A program made the translations under genes and the position numbers. A stretch of 64,000 nt of DNA from contig NZ_NSGE01000008.1 in assembly GCF_002294985.1 (NCBI RefSeq), positions 168,075 through 232,074 of the forward strand, read 5' to 3'. The notes below the pieces were generated by a model, which did no database searches, had not been told where the DNA came from, and saw only the letters and a program-made list of their open reading frames with translations. Below, piece after piece: positions 1 to 7,857 of the stretch. Source of the stretch: Mesorhizobium sp. WSM3862. Its GTDB lineage: Bacteria; Pseudomonadota; Alphaproteobacteria; Rhizobiales; Rhizobiaceae. How positions within the stretch are numbered: position 1 is the first letter of the stretch; every line of letters starts with the position of its first letter.

Positions 1-2162
1 TATTCTGCGATGGCATGGTCATATTTGCCCGCGTCCGAAAAGGTGTCGCCGCTCTGCACCGCGCTCAGGACACGTGGGTCGGTCGCCTCGGCCGCCTCCA
101 GCATCTTTGAAGCGGACAGTATTCGCGTTGGGCTCGCTTTGCCTTGGCCGAGTTGCTTGGCCAAGGTTTCAACGGCGGCCGCAACAGAGGGCTGCAACTG
201 TTGCATGCCCACTGGCGGCGCCGGCCTGTTTTCGCCAACGGCAGCCTGCTCGTCACAGCTTCCAGTCCGCTTCAGGTCGAGTTCGATGGCACGCCGGCAA
301 TCGACTGCCGCGCCGGCCTGATCGCCCTTGAGCATCCGGGCGCGGCTGCGACCGAAATAGGCGTCGGCGTTTTCGGGATCGAGGCTGATGGCCTTGTCGA
401 AATCGAGCAATGCGCCGTCCACGCCATATTTCGACAGCCGCATCTGGGCGCGCTCGAGCAGGATCCTGGCGGTCGCCGGATCCCTGCCTGGCTTCGCGGC
501 GGTCGGCTTGCCTTGCTCGCCGGGCAGGTGTTCCCTGCACGTGCCTGCCCGCTTCGGGTCGAGCTCGACGGCTCGCCGGCAGTCGCCGACGGCGAGGTCG
601 AAATTGCCAAGCAAGGCCTCCGCGATGGATCGGTGGTAGTAGGCATCGGCGTTGTAGGGATCGAGGCCGATGACAAAGCTGAATGTATCTATCGCGCCCT
701 TGGGGTCGACCTGCATCTGCTGCAACCCCGATTTCATATTCCAGTCGATGGCGGCGGAATTGTCGCGCTTGGCATAGAGTTGCGGCGGCTCATACGTGGG
801 AGGCGCGATAGGCTTGGCCGCCTGCGGCTCAGCTGGGATTGGGACATGAGCCTGACTGGTCGTAGCGCCCGGTGACTGCAGCACGGGTTGCCCCTCGGCC
901 CTGCGCTTGCCAATCTGGACGCTCAGCCGTTCCTTTCGGTAGTCCGCGTTGGCCGGGTCGAGCGCGATTGCCTTGTCCAGGTCCGCTATTGCCTTATCAG
1001 GATCGCTCGCCTCCCAGACAAGCGCCCTCTCGAAATACGATTTTGGATCGTCGGCACTGATGGAAATCGCTTTGTCGAGATCGGCAAGCGCCTCTTTCGA
1101 ATTGCCGACTCGAGCCATAGTCATGCCGCGCACGCGGTAAGCCGGGGCGTTGGCCGGGTCGCGGCGTACGGCTTCATCCAGATCGGCGATAGCGCGGGCA
1201 TAATTCTTCTTTAAGCCCCAGCTCTTGGCGCGGTTGAAGTAAAATGCGGAACTTGCTGGATTGAGCCGGATCGCCTCGTCGAATGCGGCGATGGCGCGGG
1301 TATGGTCGCCCTTTTCCTGCCATTCTATGCCGACCGCATTTTGGGCGGTGGCGGTTTTCTCGCCACCTCCGTCGCGCGGCTCGCCAAAAGCCTCGGCGAT
1401 CCGGCGTGAGCAATCACGCCCTTTGTCTGCATCGACGCCGGCGATGTGCTTGCAATCGGCTTCCGCGCGCCTGCGCTCGCCCTTGGCGATCCATGAAAGT
1501 GCGCGGTCATGGTAAGGCGTGATGGGGTCCGCGCGGACGCTCTCTGCCTTGTCATAGTCGGCTTGGGCCCGCGTGGCGTCGCCCTTGTCCTCCCAGGCGA
1601 CGCCGCGCACGCCATAGGCCATCTCGTTGGCGGGATCGATGTCGATCGCCTTGTCGCATTCGACAATCGCACGGTCGTGCTCGCCTTTCTTGTTGAGTGC
1701 CCTGGCGCGGTCGGCATAGAGGTTGGCATCGTCCGGCGTGAGCGCGATTGCGCGAGTGTAGTCCGCGACGGCTCGCTCGAAATCTGCCTTGCTCTCCCAG
1801 GCAATGGCGCGATTGGTGAAGGCGGGCACGTATGTCGGATCAAGCGCGAGCACCTCGCTCATGTCGGCGATGACGCGGTCGATATCGTTCTTCTGCGTGT
1901 AAGCCAGGCCACGCCAGAAATAGGCGTTAACGCGAAGATCGGGAATCTCGGCGCTGTCCTCGGCGATGGGCGTGCAGGCGCTAATCTGCTGGTCGGCGGA
2001 GAGGGCGCCGTCGCTGAAGCAAGTAGCGTAATCCTTGCTCTCTGCGAGCGCCGGACTGCGAAGCCCGCCAAGCGTCACCACTATTCCCGCCGGCGCCAAA
2101 AGCGGGCCAAATGAAAGCCATGCAACGAATGCGCGGGCGAACGCGCCGGTGCGGCGTGACAC
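1..2162 (-). CDS. TPR-repeat protein, 5' part only (runs off left edge)
   Basis: The frame is open from a GTG at 2162 to the window edge, about 720 codons with no stop. A GGGAGG ribosome site lies about 9 bases upstream of the GTG. The N-terminus has a hydrophobic segment (about residues 6-35) ending in a signal-peptide-like ALAES, so export or membrane anchoring is likely. The rest is at least eight 34-residue tetratricopeptide units with the usual W/Y, G, Y, A and P spacing (for example AIALTPDDANLYADRA, AIDIDPANEMAYGVRG). A Pro/Ala-rich linker near residue 450 splits the TPR array in two. TPR arrays bind other proteins; the partner cannot be named and the C-terminus is not seen. Confidence 0.85.
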   Translation of the reverse strand, partial: MSRRTGAFARAFVAWLSFGPLLAPAGIVVTLGGLRSPALAESKDYATCFSDGALSADQQISACTPIAEDSAEIPDLRVNAYFWRGLAYTQKNDIDRVIADMSEVLALDPTYVPAFTNRAIAWESKADFERAVADYTRAIALTPDDANLYADRARALNKKGEHDRAIVECDKAIDIDPANEMAYGVRGVAWEDKGDATRAQADYDKAESVRADPITPYHDRALSWIAKGERRRAEADCKHIAGVDADKGRDCSRRIAEAFGEPRDGGGEKTATAQNAVGIEWQEKGDHTRAIAAFDEAIRLNPASSAFYFNRAKSWGLKKNYARAIADLDEAVRRDPANAPAYRVRGMTMARVGNSKEALADLDKAISISADDPKSYFERALVWEASDPDKAIADLDKAIALDPANADYRKERLSVQIGKRRAEGQPVLQSPGATTSQAHVPIPAEPQAAKPIAPPTYEPPQLYAKRDNSAAIDWNMKSGLQQMQVDPKGAIDTFSFVIGLDPYNADAYYHRSIAEALLGNFDLAVGDCRRAVELDPKRAGTCREHLPGEQGKPTAAKPGRDPATARILLERAQMRLSKYGVDGALLDFDKAISLDPENADAYFGRSRARMLKGDQAGAAVDCRRAIELDLKRTGSCDEQAAVGENRPAPPVGMQQLQPSVAAAVETLAKQLGQGKASPTRILSASKMLEAAEATDPRVLSAVQSGDTFSDAGKYDHAIAE

Positions 2163-2362
2163 GGTTTTGATCCTCCCCCCGGAGTTGCCGCGGCAGCGGC
2201 TGCAATTGCCTATATAGTTCCGTTTTTGTTCCGAAATGCAAGCAGAAATTGCGAACGCTATCCTGTGTTCGCTCTCGGCCAAAGAACGCAACCCTCAAAG
2301 CCTGGCAACGCGAAGTTCTTCTTGTTCTTCGTTGAGCGACGGTTTCTCAGCGAGATTGTCTC

Positions 2363-2995
2363 TCACATATCGATCATTGAGCGCTTGACCCGCCCGATGA
2401 TGGTGATCGCCCCTTCGAGCTCCGGCGGCGGAATGTCGAGATAGGACGCCGGCTGGAAGGGCGGGGTGTCGTTCGGGCGGTAGCGCTTGTAGGTGGCGCG
2501 GCCGGTTTCGTCGGCGATCACATAGCAGCCATTGGTCACCAGCCGCTTGTCGCGCAGGTTGACGAAGATGATCGAATCCGGCGGCGAGATCTTGTTCATC
2601 GACGGTCCGTCGACGCGCAGCGCAATCCACTCGCCTTCCTCGAGATCGGCGGTGGGGATGGTCGGGTAGTCCGAAAGGTTGACCACGCTGTCCTGGCTGC
2701 CGAGCTCGCCGGCGCTGATCCACGATACGATCGGTACGTCGATGGTGATGGGCGAGGCGGCGAGGTGCACAGGCGCGGCTTCGACGCCGTCGGCGTCAAA
2801 CAAGAGCCAGCCGGGGTCGACGCCGAACAGCCGGCCGTATTTCTCCGCCGCCTTTCGCGACAGCGGCCGGTTGCCGTTCTCATGGCTGATAAGCGTGTTC
2901 TTGTTGATGTCGCGCAAGGCCCGCGCGGCATCGCTGGGCGAGGCATAGCCGGCCTGGGCGCGCGCCTGCTGCAATCTGTGCCGAGAATCCATCAT
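2363..2995 (-). CDS. CI/LexA-like phage repressor (HTH + S24 peptidase)
   Basis: This 210-aa protein has an N-terminal XRE-type helix-turn-helix (about residues 8-60) and a C-terminal S24 peptidase domain (about 85-205). The domain carries the self-cleavage features of lambda CI and LexA: an Ala-Gly site in WISAGELG, the nucleophile Ser in DGPSMNK and the general-base Lys in ATYKRY. It should repress the divergent gene at 3075 and be inactivated by RecA filaments after DNA damage. No Shine-Dalgarno is seen before either of the two tandem ATGs (2995, 2992); lambda cI is also made from a leaderless message, so that is possible here. Repeated CGTAC operators overlap the start. Confidence 0.9.
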   Translation of the reverse strand: MMDSRHRLQQARAQAGYASPSDAARALRDINKNTLISHENGNRPLSRKAAEKYGRLFGVDPGWLLFDADGVEAAPVHLAASPITIDVPIVSWISAGELGSQDSVVNLSDYPTIPTADLEEGEWIALRVDGPSMNKISPPDSIIFVNLRDKRLVTNGCYVIADETGRATYKRYRPNDTPPFQPASYLDIPPPELEGAITIIGRVKRSMIDM

Positions 2996-3067
2996 CGTAC
3001 AAAATGCCTGAAATTATCGTCCGAATTGTACGATTTCGCTTGCGCGTCATTCGTACATAACGTACGC
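2994..3067. promoter_or_regulatory. Divergent operator region between repressor and Cro-like gene
   Basis: About 80 bp separate the two divergent genes. The core CGTAC occurs four times: in ATCGTACA (2994-3001), in its inverted copy TGTACGAT (3027-3034), at 3052-3056 and at 3061-3065. The first copy overlaps the repressor start codon. This spacing looks like a phage O_R-type switch in which the CI-like protein and the 3075 product compete. Which sites each binds is inference. Confidence 0.6.
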
Positions 3068-3074
3068 TTAGCGC

Positions 3075-3437
3075 ATGAATGAGCCTACCGCAAGCATTTC
3101 CGCATTCCCTGCGAGCATCTCCGCCGCGAATGTGCCGGGGCCGCCCACGAGCATCTCGGGGCTGCCAACGAGCATCTCGGGGCTGCCCACGAGCATCTCG
3201 GGGCTGCCCGCGAGCATCTCGGGGCTAATTGATTCCTGGCAGAGCATCGGCGCCTTCGCCGCAGATGTCGGCTGCGGCTATGAAGCCGCCCGCCAGATGC
3301 GCCGTCGCGGACGCATCGCGCCGCAGCACTGGCCGCATGTGGTGGCCGCGAGCCGCAGGCGCGGCATTGCCGGCATCAGCTACGAATGGCTGGCGGGCCA
3401 TCGCGCCGCTGCCGCCATGCAAGGGGAGGCGGCATGA
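3075..3437 (+). CDS. Cro-like DNA-binding protein with tandem-repeat N-terminus
   Basis: This 120-aa protein is divergent from the CI-like repressor. Residues 53-105 (SWQSIGAFAADVGCGYEAAR onward, with a QHWP motif) look like a Cro/XRE-type helix-turn-helix in which the protein chooses its operator by an AARQMRRRGRI recognition segment. Residues 7-51 are unusual: the heptad SISGLPT repeats four times in register, from a 21-bp DNA repeat. This segment is probably a disordered linker. The ATG at 3075 is 80 bp from the repressor start. The stop overlaps the next ATG (ATGA at 3434), so the two are translationally coupled. Family assignment is by position and fold pattern only. Confidence 0.65.
   Translation: MNEPTASISAFPASISAANVPGPPTSISGLPTSISGLPTSISGLPASISGLIDSWQSIGAFAADVGCGYEAARQMRRRGRIAPQHWPHVVAASRRRGIAGISYEWLAGHRAAAAMQGEAA
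3148..3231 (+). repeat. 21-bp coding tandem repeat, four units
   Basis: Four direct units begin CGAGCATCTCGGGGCTG at 3148, 3169, 3190 and 3211, exactly 21 bp apart, so each adds seven codons in frame. A degenerate fifth unit lies at 3112. Copy-number change by slippage would lengthen or shorten the protein without a frameshift. Confidence 0.9.
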
Positions 3438-3745
3438 ACGCGCTTGCCTCGCCTGTCGAATTCCAATCGTCCGGGCCGTCCTCCTCCCCGGTCCGGACGC
3501 TTTCCGGGGCCTCTGCCCCGGATCCGGTCGAACCGCCCGCACCCCGGTTCACCGGAACGGCCGGAGCCGCTCCTCCCCCGGCTCCGGCCCCCAATTCGGG
3601 CCGGCTCGTCTCCTGCATCCGCACCGAGGACGGCACCGTCATCCTGTTCGACCGCAGGGCAGGCCTGGCGGTGTCGGGCCTGACCCGGGCCGCCGCCGAG
3701 GCGGCCCTTCTTCGCCTGCTTGGTGCGGCGCCCGGCGCCGCCTGA
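3434..3745 (+). CDS. Hypothetical Pro-rich phage-region protein
   Basis: The product is 103 aa. The ATG at 3434 overlaps the stop of the upstream gene and has AGGGGAGGC just before it, which decides this start over an ATG further upstream in the same frame (3386). The first 55 residues are Pro/Ser/Ala-rich and probably disordered. The last 45 (about 58-103) form a compact block with CIRTEDGTVILFDRRAG followed by a helical Ala-rich tail. I do not recognise the family. It belongs to the same rightward unit as its neighbours. Confidence 0.6.
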   Translation: MNALASPVEFQSSGPSSSPVRTLSGASAPDPVEPPAPRFTGTAGAAPPPAPAPNSGRLVSCIRTEDGTVILFDRRAGLAVSGLTRAAAEAALLRLLGAAPGAA

Positions 3746-3847
3746 TCCCAACCGTTTCCCTGACCTGACCAACGGCCCCGCGGCCGAACCCTGGCGCTTG
3801 GCTTCAAGTCGAGCGCTTCGCAACCTTCGCAAGCAATGGAATGAGAC

Positions 3848-4636
3848 ATGGCTGCCGCCTACACCGAAAAGGAAATCGACGAGATCGCCGCCTGGCTGAA
3901 GGAGGGGCTATCGGCCTCGCGCATTGCCGGCCGCTTCAGCGCGCTGCGCGGCAGCCCAGTCTCGCGCAACGCCATTATCGGCATCGTGCACCGCAACGCC
4001 GGCCTTCGTGCCATCGGCTTCGCCAACCCGAAGGGTGGCCGCGCTGGTGGCAGGCCGCGGAAACATGTGCGGCCGGACCGGCCGGGCCGGCGGGGCAGGG
4101 TGGCGGCCGGAGGTGTCACGCTCTCCGAGCCGGCAGCGCTTTCGAAGCGGGTTGAAGAAGCCGGCGCCGCAACTGCCAATCTCCCCCCTTGCGGGGGAGA
4201 TGCCCGGCAGGGCAGAGGGGGGTGCTGTCCCGCCAACCTATCCTCTGTTGAGCTATCCACGCAGCCGGATGCCCGCATTCCACCCAAACCCAAAAAATCC
4301 AAAGCCCGCACACCCGCGCGCACGCTGCCGCCCGCCTGGCTTTCCCCCGGCACCCGGGAAAAGTCCGACGTCCAGCTCTACAAGCTCCCCGCGCCGCCGC
4401 CCCCGGTAAACCCCGGCCGCCAGCCGCATGTCGCGGCGATGCGCTTCCTCGATTGCCTGTTCAAGCGCTGCCGCGCGCCGATCGATCTCGCGCTGCGCGA
4501 GGAGGCGGACGAGGATCCTGTCGGCGCGCGGCCTGGTCCCGACATGCTCTGCTGCGGCCTGCCGACGTCGGCCACGCGCTCCTACTGCGCGCATCATCAT
4601 GCGCGGTTTCACGGCCATCGCGGGAGGGGGATGTGA
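3848..4636 (+). CDS. GcrA-family regulator with a repeat element in its coding sequence
   Basis: GcrA proteins bind sigma70 and methylated GANTC promoters in alphaproteobacteria. The N-terminal GcrA helix-turn-helix is clear (about residues 5-50: EIAAWLKEGLSASRIA, then SRNAIIGIVHR). The C-terminus (about 195-262) keeps the GcrA Cys/His block: CRAPID, LCCGLP and SYCAHHHARF. The linker holds NLPPCGGDARQGRGG (about residues 111-136), which is an in-frame translation of the local intergenic repeat. The product (262 aa) is therefore longer than the usual 160-180. The ATG at 3848 has a GGAATGAG site upstream. It is probably a phage-borne paralogue and not the chromosomal cell-cycle gene. Confidence 0.85.
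   Translation: MAAAYTEKEIDEIAAWLKEGLSASRIAGRFSALRGSPVSRNAIIGIVHRNAGLRAIGFANPKGGRAGGRPRKHVRPDRPGRRGRVAAGGVTLSEPAALSKRVEEAGAATANLPPCGGDARQGRGGCCPANLSSVELSTQPDARIPPKPKKSKARTPARTLPPAWLSPGTREKSDVQLYKLPAPPPPVNPGRQPHVAAMRFLDCLFKRCRAPIDLALREEADEDPVGARPGPDMLCCGLPTSATRSYCAHHHARFHGHRGRGM
4177..4236 (+). repeat. Palindromic intergenic repeat (type A) lying inside gcrA-like gene
   Basis: The unit reads CAATCTCCCCCCTTGCGGGG, then GGAGATGCCCGGCAGGGCAG and AGGGGGGTGCTG. It matches the type A repeats found between genes elsewhere in the window (for example 4673 and 39539). Here it is inside an open reading frame without breaking it. Confidence 0.9.
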
Positions 4637-4672
4637 GAGTGGCAACAATGAAGGCGCCGGCGGCGGAGTGCT

Positions 4673-4862
4673 CAATCTCCCCCCTTGCGGGGGAGATGTC
4701 CGGCAGGACAGAGGGGGGTGTGAAGGAACGCCAGCCTCGCCAATCCTTTCAAGGTACGACAGCAGTACAATCGGCAAAGTGGAGGACAAGCAGAGCGGAT
4801 AGGGTGGCGGGACAGCACCCCCCTCTGGCCTGCCGGCCATCTCCCCCGCAAGGGGGAAGTTA
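4673..4862. repeat. Composite type A repeat, two inverted copies
   Basis: A forward copy (4673-4725) and an inverted copy (about 4814-4862) flank about 90 bp of unrelated sequence. This is the arrangement of rhizobial mosaic (RIME-like) elements. It fills the gap between the GcrA-like gene and the next CDS. Confidence 0.85.
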
Positions 4863-4900
4863 GCTACCTGCCGCTGCCCGGCCTCTCAACAGGCAATCCC

Positions 4901-5608
4901 ATGAGCGGTACGACCTGGTCGAAGTTTTTCTGGTCGGATTGGGAGTCCGATCCGAACCTGCGCCTCTGCTCGCTGGCGGCCCAAGGCCTGTGGATGCGGA
5001 TGCTCTGCATTGCCGCCGCGCACGAGCCGGTTGGCTATGTCGCCATCGCAGGCAAGGGGCTGGAGGAGGCGGCGCTCGCGCGCCTTGCCGGCTGCACAGA
5101 AATGGAGCTGGGACGCCTGCTTGCCGAGCTCGAGCAGAACCGCGTCTTCTCGCGAGACCGGCATGGCCGCATCTACTCCCGGCGCATGATCGCGGATGCG
5201 CGTAAGGCGCGCGTGGTGCGCCGCAACGGCCTCAAGGGCGGCAACCCAAGCCTTTCGAAAGAAAGGGCGTTTTCGCGCTTGGATAAGCGGCGGGTTAAGT
5301 CAGGGGATAAGGGGCAGGATAAGCCCCAGAGTCCAGAAGCCAAGAATCCAGAATCCAAGTATCCAATAGTCATAGATCCATCGGGAGAAAACGCCCTGGC
5401 GTTTTCTTCCCGGGCTGCCGCTCCGCGGCAAAAGAACGAGAAATCATTTTCGGGCCGTTCAGCCGGACAGAACTGGCATCGCCGCAAGACCCATGTCGAT
5501 GCCGCCAACGCCATCATCGAGGAGATCAATGACCGCAGCCGAATTGCAGCAGGCGGCGAAAGCTCTGGCCGCGATGTTCAGTTGCTTCCCGCAATCCGCG
5601 CTCGCTGA
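4901..5608 (+). CDS. Hypothetical replication-type phage protein
   Basis: This 235-aa protein begins MSGTTWSKFFWSDWESDPNL. The first 105 residues look like the winged-helix N-terminus of phage replication initiators (DUF1376/replisome-organiser style): a W-rich strand, then helices with LAAQGLWMRMLCIAA and a wing ending GRIYSRRMIADARKARV. Residues 110-200 are low complexity, polar and rich in Lys/Ser/Pro, and are probably a linker. The C-terminus overlaps the next gene by 80 bp in another frame. Role by resemblance and position only; no catalytic motif is visible. Confidence 0.6.
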   Translation: MSGTTWSKFFWSDWESDPNLRLCSLAAQGLWMRMLCIAAAHEPVGYVAIAGKGLEEAALARLAGCTEMELGRLLAELEQNRVFSRDRHGRIYSRRMIADARKARVVRRNGLKGGNPSLSKERAFSRLDKRRVKSGDKGQDKPQSPEAKNPESKYPIVIDPSGENALAFSSRAAAPRQKNEKSFSGRSAGQNWHRRKTHVDAANAIIEEINDRSRIAAGGESSGRDVQLLPAIRAR

Positions 5609-5894
5609 TGCCGAGATGCAGCTGCGCGGCTATCTCGCAGCCGTGCAGGATGCCGAGCTTGCCGATGTGCAAGCCGCGATCCAGCGCTTCATCCGCGGCG
5701 AGGCGAAGGTCGACAACGCCCAGTTCTGCCCGTCCAGCGCCCAGCTTTCGATCGAGGTGCGGGAACGGCGGCTGATGCGGGAGCTGTTGGCGAAGCGGAG
5801 TGCTTTGCTTGGCGCGAGTTCCTCGCCCCCGCAATACGGGGGAGAGGTGGCGCGGCGCAGCCGCGACGGAGCGGAGGAACGCCGCCGACTATGA
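5529..5894 (+). CDS. Hypothetical phage-region protein whose C-terminus comes from a repeat
   Basis: The product is 121 aa and starts at ATG 5529 inside the end of the previous gene, as in coupled phage replication genes. Residues 1-90 are a helical bundle (AELQQAAKALAAMF, VQAAIQRFIRGEAKVDNAQF, then CPSSAQLSIEVRERRL), reminiscent of helicase-loader partners, but I cannot assign a family. The last 25 codons (SSPPQYGGEVARRSRDGAEE onward) and the stop lie within an intergenic repeat, so the native C-terminus was probably replaced. An upstream in-frame ATG (5493) has no better support. Confidence 0.55.
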   Translation: MTAAELQQAAKALAAMFSCFPQSALADAEMQLRGYLAAVQDAELADVQAAIQRFIRGEAKVDNAQFCPSSAQLSIEVRERRLMRELLAKRSALLGASSSPPQYGGEVARRSRDGAEERRRL

Positions 5895-6090
5895 TCGACA
5901 CGCCCGGCAGGACAGCGCCCCCCTCTGTCCTGCCGGACATCTCCCCCACAAGGGGGGAGATCAGACTTCGCCACCGCTTTCGCCAACCTCCACCCTCGCA
6001 GGTCTGAGCCGGGGCGCCCAAGCTGCCAATCTCCCCCCAAGTGGGGGAGATGCGCGGCAGGGCAGAGGGGGGCGCGAAGGAACGCAGCCT
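5821..6090. repeat. Cluster of three type A repeat units
   Basis: Three CTCCCCC...GGGGGAG palindromes occur in 270 bp: 5826-5850, about 5908-5965 (inverted, CCCCCCTCTGTCCTGCCGG) and 6027-6075 (GCGCGGCAGGGCAGAGGGGG). The first unit encodes the end of the 5529 gene. Confidence 0.8.
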
Positions 6091-6134
6091 CTCCCGTTGG
6101 TCACTCACACCACCCACCACAAAGGACACCGCCC

Positions 6135-6731
6135 ATGCCCCGCAAAGCCGCCAAGAAACCGCAACCCCCGAAACTCCCCAAAGGCGAGGCCGAACAGGTG
6201 CGCATCCGCCGCGAGATCGGCCATGACTTCGCGCTGAAGCCGGACGCCTTCGGCCGTCAGCGCCTCACCCCCGGCACGGCCGAGGCGCGCCGCGTCTACC
6301 AGGTGTCGAACGGCGGCTACACTTCGACCGGAGGCATCGTGCGCCTGCGCAATGTCGATCCGCTCACCGGCATCACATCGCTCACCCGCCAGCAACGCGA
6401 GGCAGGCCAGCGTTTTCGCGACGATTTCGAGCGCTCCGCCCGCGAGGGCCTGCAGCCGCAATCCTGGAGCGAGCGCGTCGACGGCGGCCGCGTCGGCGGC
6501 GGCGTGCCCGACCGCGTGCTCTCAGCCGGCCGCGCCCACGCCCACGCCGTGGCCGTGCTCGCCCACTGGGAGGTGGCGGAGGTGGTGCGCAAAACCTGCC
6601 TCGAAGGCCAGTCGGTGAAGGCCATCGCCGAACGCACCGGCGACGGCCGCGATGTGGTGGTCAAGCTGCTGAAGGTCGGGCTGGATTTGTTGGCGGTGCA
6701 TTACGGGATGATGGGGCGGAAGGCGGGGTGA
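6135..6731 (+). CDS. DUF6456-like DNA-binding protein
   Basis: This 198-aa protein resembles the rhizobial DUF6456 family, small helix-turn-helix proteins often found in phage remnants. The shared pattern is RQQREAGQRFRDDFERS, then RVDGG and a C-terminal two-helix motif with CLEGQSVKAIAERTGDGRDV ending in HYGMMG. The N-terminus is Lys/Pro-rich and basic. The ATG at 6135 follows an AAAGGACACC ribosome site. It is the last gene of the phage-derived block. A regulatory role is inference. Confidence 0.6.
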   Translation: MPRKAAKKPQPPKLPKGEAEQVRIRREIGHDFALKPDAFGRQRLTPGTAEARRVYQVSNGGYTSTGGIVRLRNVDPLTGITSLTRQQREAGQRFRDDFERSAREGLQPQSWSERVDGGRVGGGVPDRVLSAGRAHAHAVAVLAHWEVAEVVRKTCLEGQSVKAIAERTGDGRDVVVKLLKVGLDLLAVHYGMMGRKAG

Positions 6732-7059
6732 GGGGAAAGCGATGTGCCAAACTTGCGCCGGATCGAAAGCTGCTTATCTGACTATGCAACTGGAGTGACT
6801 GAATGCGTTTCATTAGACTTGTTTCCGGTTCAATGATGTTCATGATCGGCCGTCGCTGCAGTAATTGCGACAGTGTTTGACGCCCATCCTGTTCTCAACA
6901 CCGCAATGTTGATGACACTGCTGTTTGTGCTTAAGGCGGCCTGGGGGCACCTGAAATCGAGCTGGCGATGACCGTTATCCGCGCCGGATTGAAGATGGAG
7001 CAGCCGGTCGGCCGCGACCAAGTCGCTCCACTCGTGAGCGCCCAATGAAGAAACCCTGA

Positions 7060-7290
7060 GAACTGGAAAAGACCGTCGAGGTCGAATTCACCGTCGAAAC
7101 CGCGATCTATCGCTTTAGCCTCGAAGCGCAGAAGTTGACCCATGAGCAAGGCAAATACCGGATCAGGCTGTTCGAATACGATCTGTTCCGCATCAAGCCG
7201 TTTGGCGAGCGGCAGGACACGCCGACTTTTGCCAGGGGGGGGGCTTTGGGCTATTCGCGGCGAGAGGAGGAGATGAGGCAAGCTCCATGA
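7060..7290 (+). pseudogene. Possible gene remnant with a G9 tract
   Basis: The gap 6732-7299 has no intact gene. From 7060 to 7290 one frame is open for 76 codons and reads like protein (EKTVEVEFTVETAIYRFSLE, then KYRIRLFEYDLFRIKPFGER), but a stop lies directly before it and there is no start codon or ribosome site. Just upstream, another frame reads IELAMTVIRAGLKMEQ. This suggests a frameshifted relic. A run of nine G at 7235-7243 sits near its end. The family is unknown. Confidence 0.35.
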
Positions 7291-7299
7291 CCAGGTTGA

Positions 7300-7749
7300 T
7301 TGCTCGGTTTCCTGATGGGCTTGGTCGTAGTGGCGGCAATTGGCGCGGGGTTGCTGCTGCTGCGAAACAGCCAAATGAATAGCGGCGTACAAGCGCTGAA
7401 ACGGGAGGATGGCACCGCTGCTTTGGCGAGCCTGAAACCGCTGGCGCAGCTCGGGGACGGAACTGCCCAGATGCTCGTCGGGTCAATCTACGCCTACGGA
7501 TGGGGCGGAGTTCACAAGAGTGATGCGGACGCGACTTACTGGTTCCGTCGGCTTGGCTCGTGGGGCCCGCTGGTTGTCGAGGAAGGCGCCGATCCAGCGG
7601 CGCCATACCAGCTTATGGTTGCAAAGGCCTACGGCGCCGGGACGGACGGGGTGAGAGCCGACGCCAGCGAGAGTTTAAAGTGGCTAAAACTGGCCGCTGA
7701 AGGTGGAAGCAAGGAGGCGGCTGCGGCGCTCTCCCAATCCCAGCATTGA
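7300..7749 (+). CDS. Membrane-anchored Sel1-repeat protein
   Basis: The product is 149 aa from a TTG at 7300, or 144 from the ATG at 7315, which is equally plausible. One N-terminal transmembrane helix (about residues 3-21) anchors it. Two or three Sel1-like (short TPR) units follow: GTAQMLVGSIYAYGWGGVHK, then APYQLMVAKAYGAGTDGV and SLKWLKLAAEGGSKEAAAAL. Sel1 repeats mediate protein contacts, often in envelope or stress signalling. It stands alone, downstream of a degraded stretch and before a type B repeat. Confidence 0.65.
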   Translation: MLGFLMGLVVVAAIGAGLLLLRNSQMNSGVQALKREDGTAALASLKPLAQLGDGTAQMLVGSIYAYGWGGVHKSDADATYWFRRLGSWGPLVVEEGADPAAPYQLMVAKAYGAGTDGVRADASESLKWLKLAAEGGSKEAAAALSQSQH

Positions 7750-7857
7750 TTAAACGACGTGCCGAAGGACAAGTTCACATTGTTATTTATTCCGACGATC
7801 CACTGCCGAAGAGCGTATTGAAAGACGACCGCGCAAAAACTTCTGGCCTCGGCGCTG

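Noticed and set aside
144..875. 243-aa plus-strand ORF at left edge
   Set aside because: Antisense to the TPR gene, whose repeats are clear on the other strand.
3148..3231. CRISPR array
   Set aside because: The 21-bp units are contiguous, without spacers, and lie in a coding frame.
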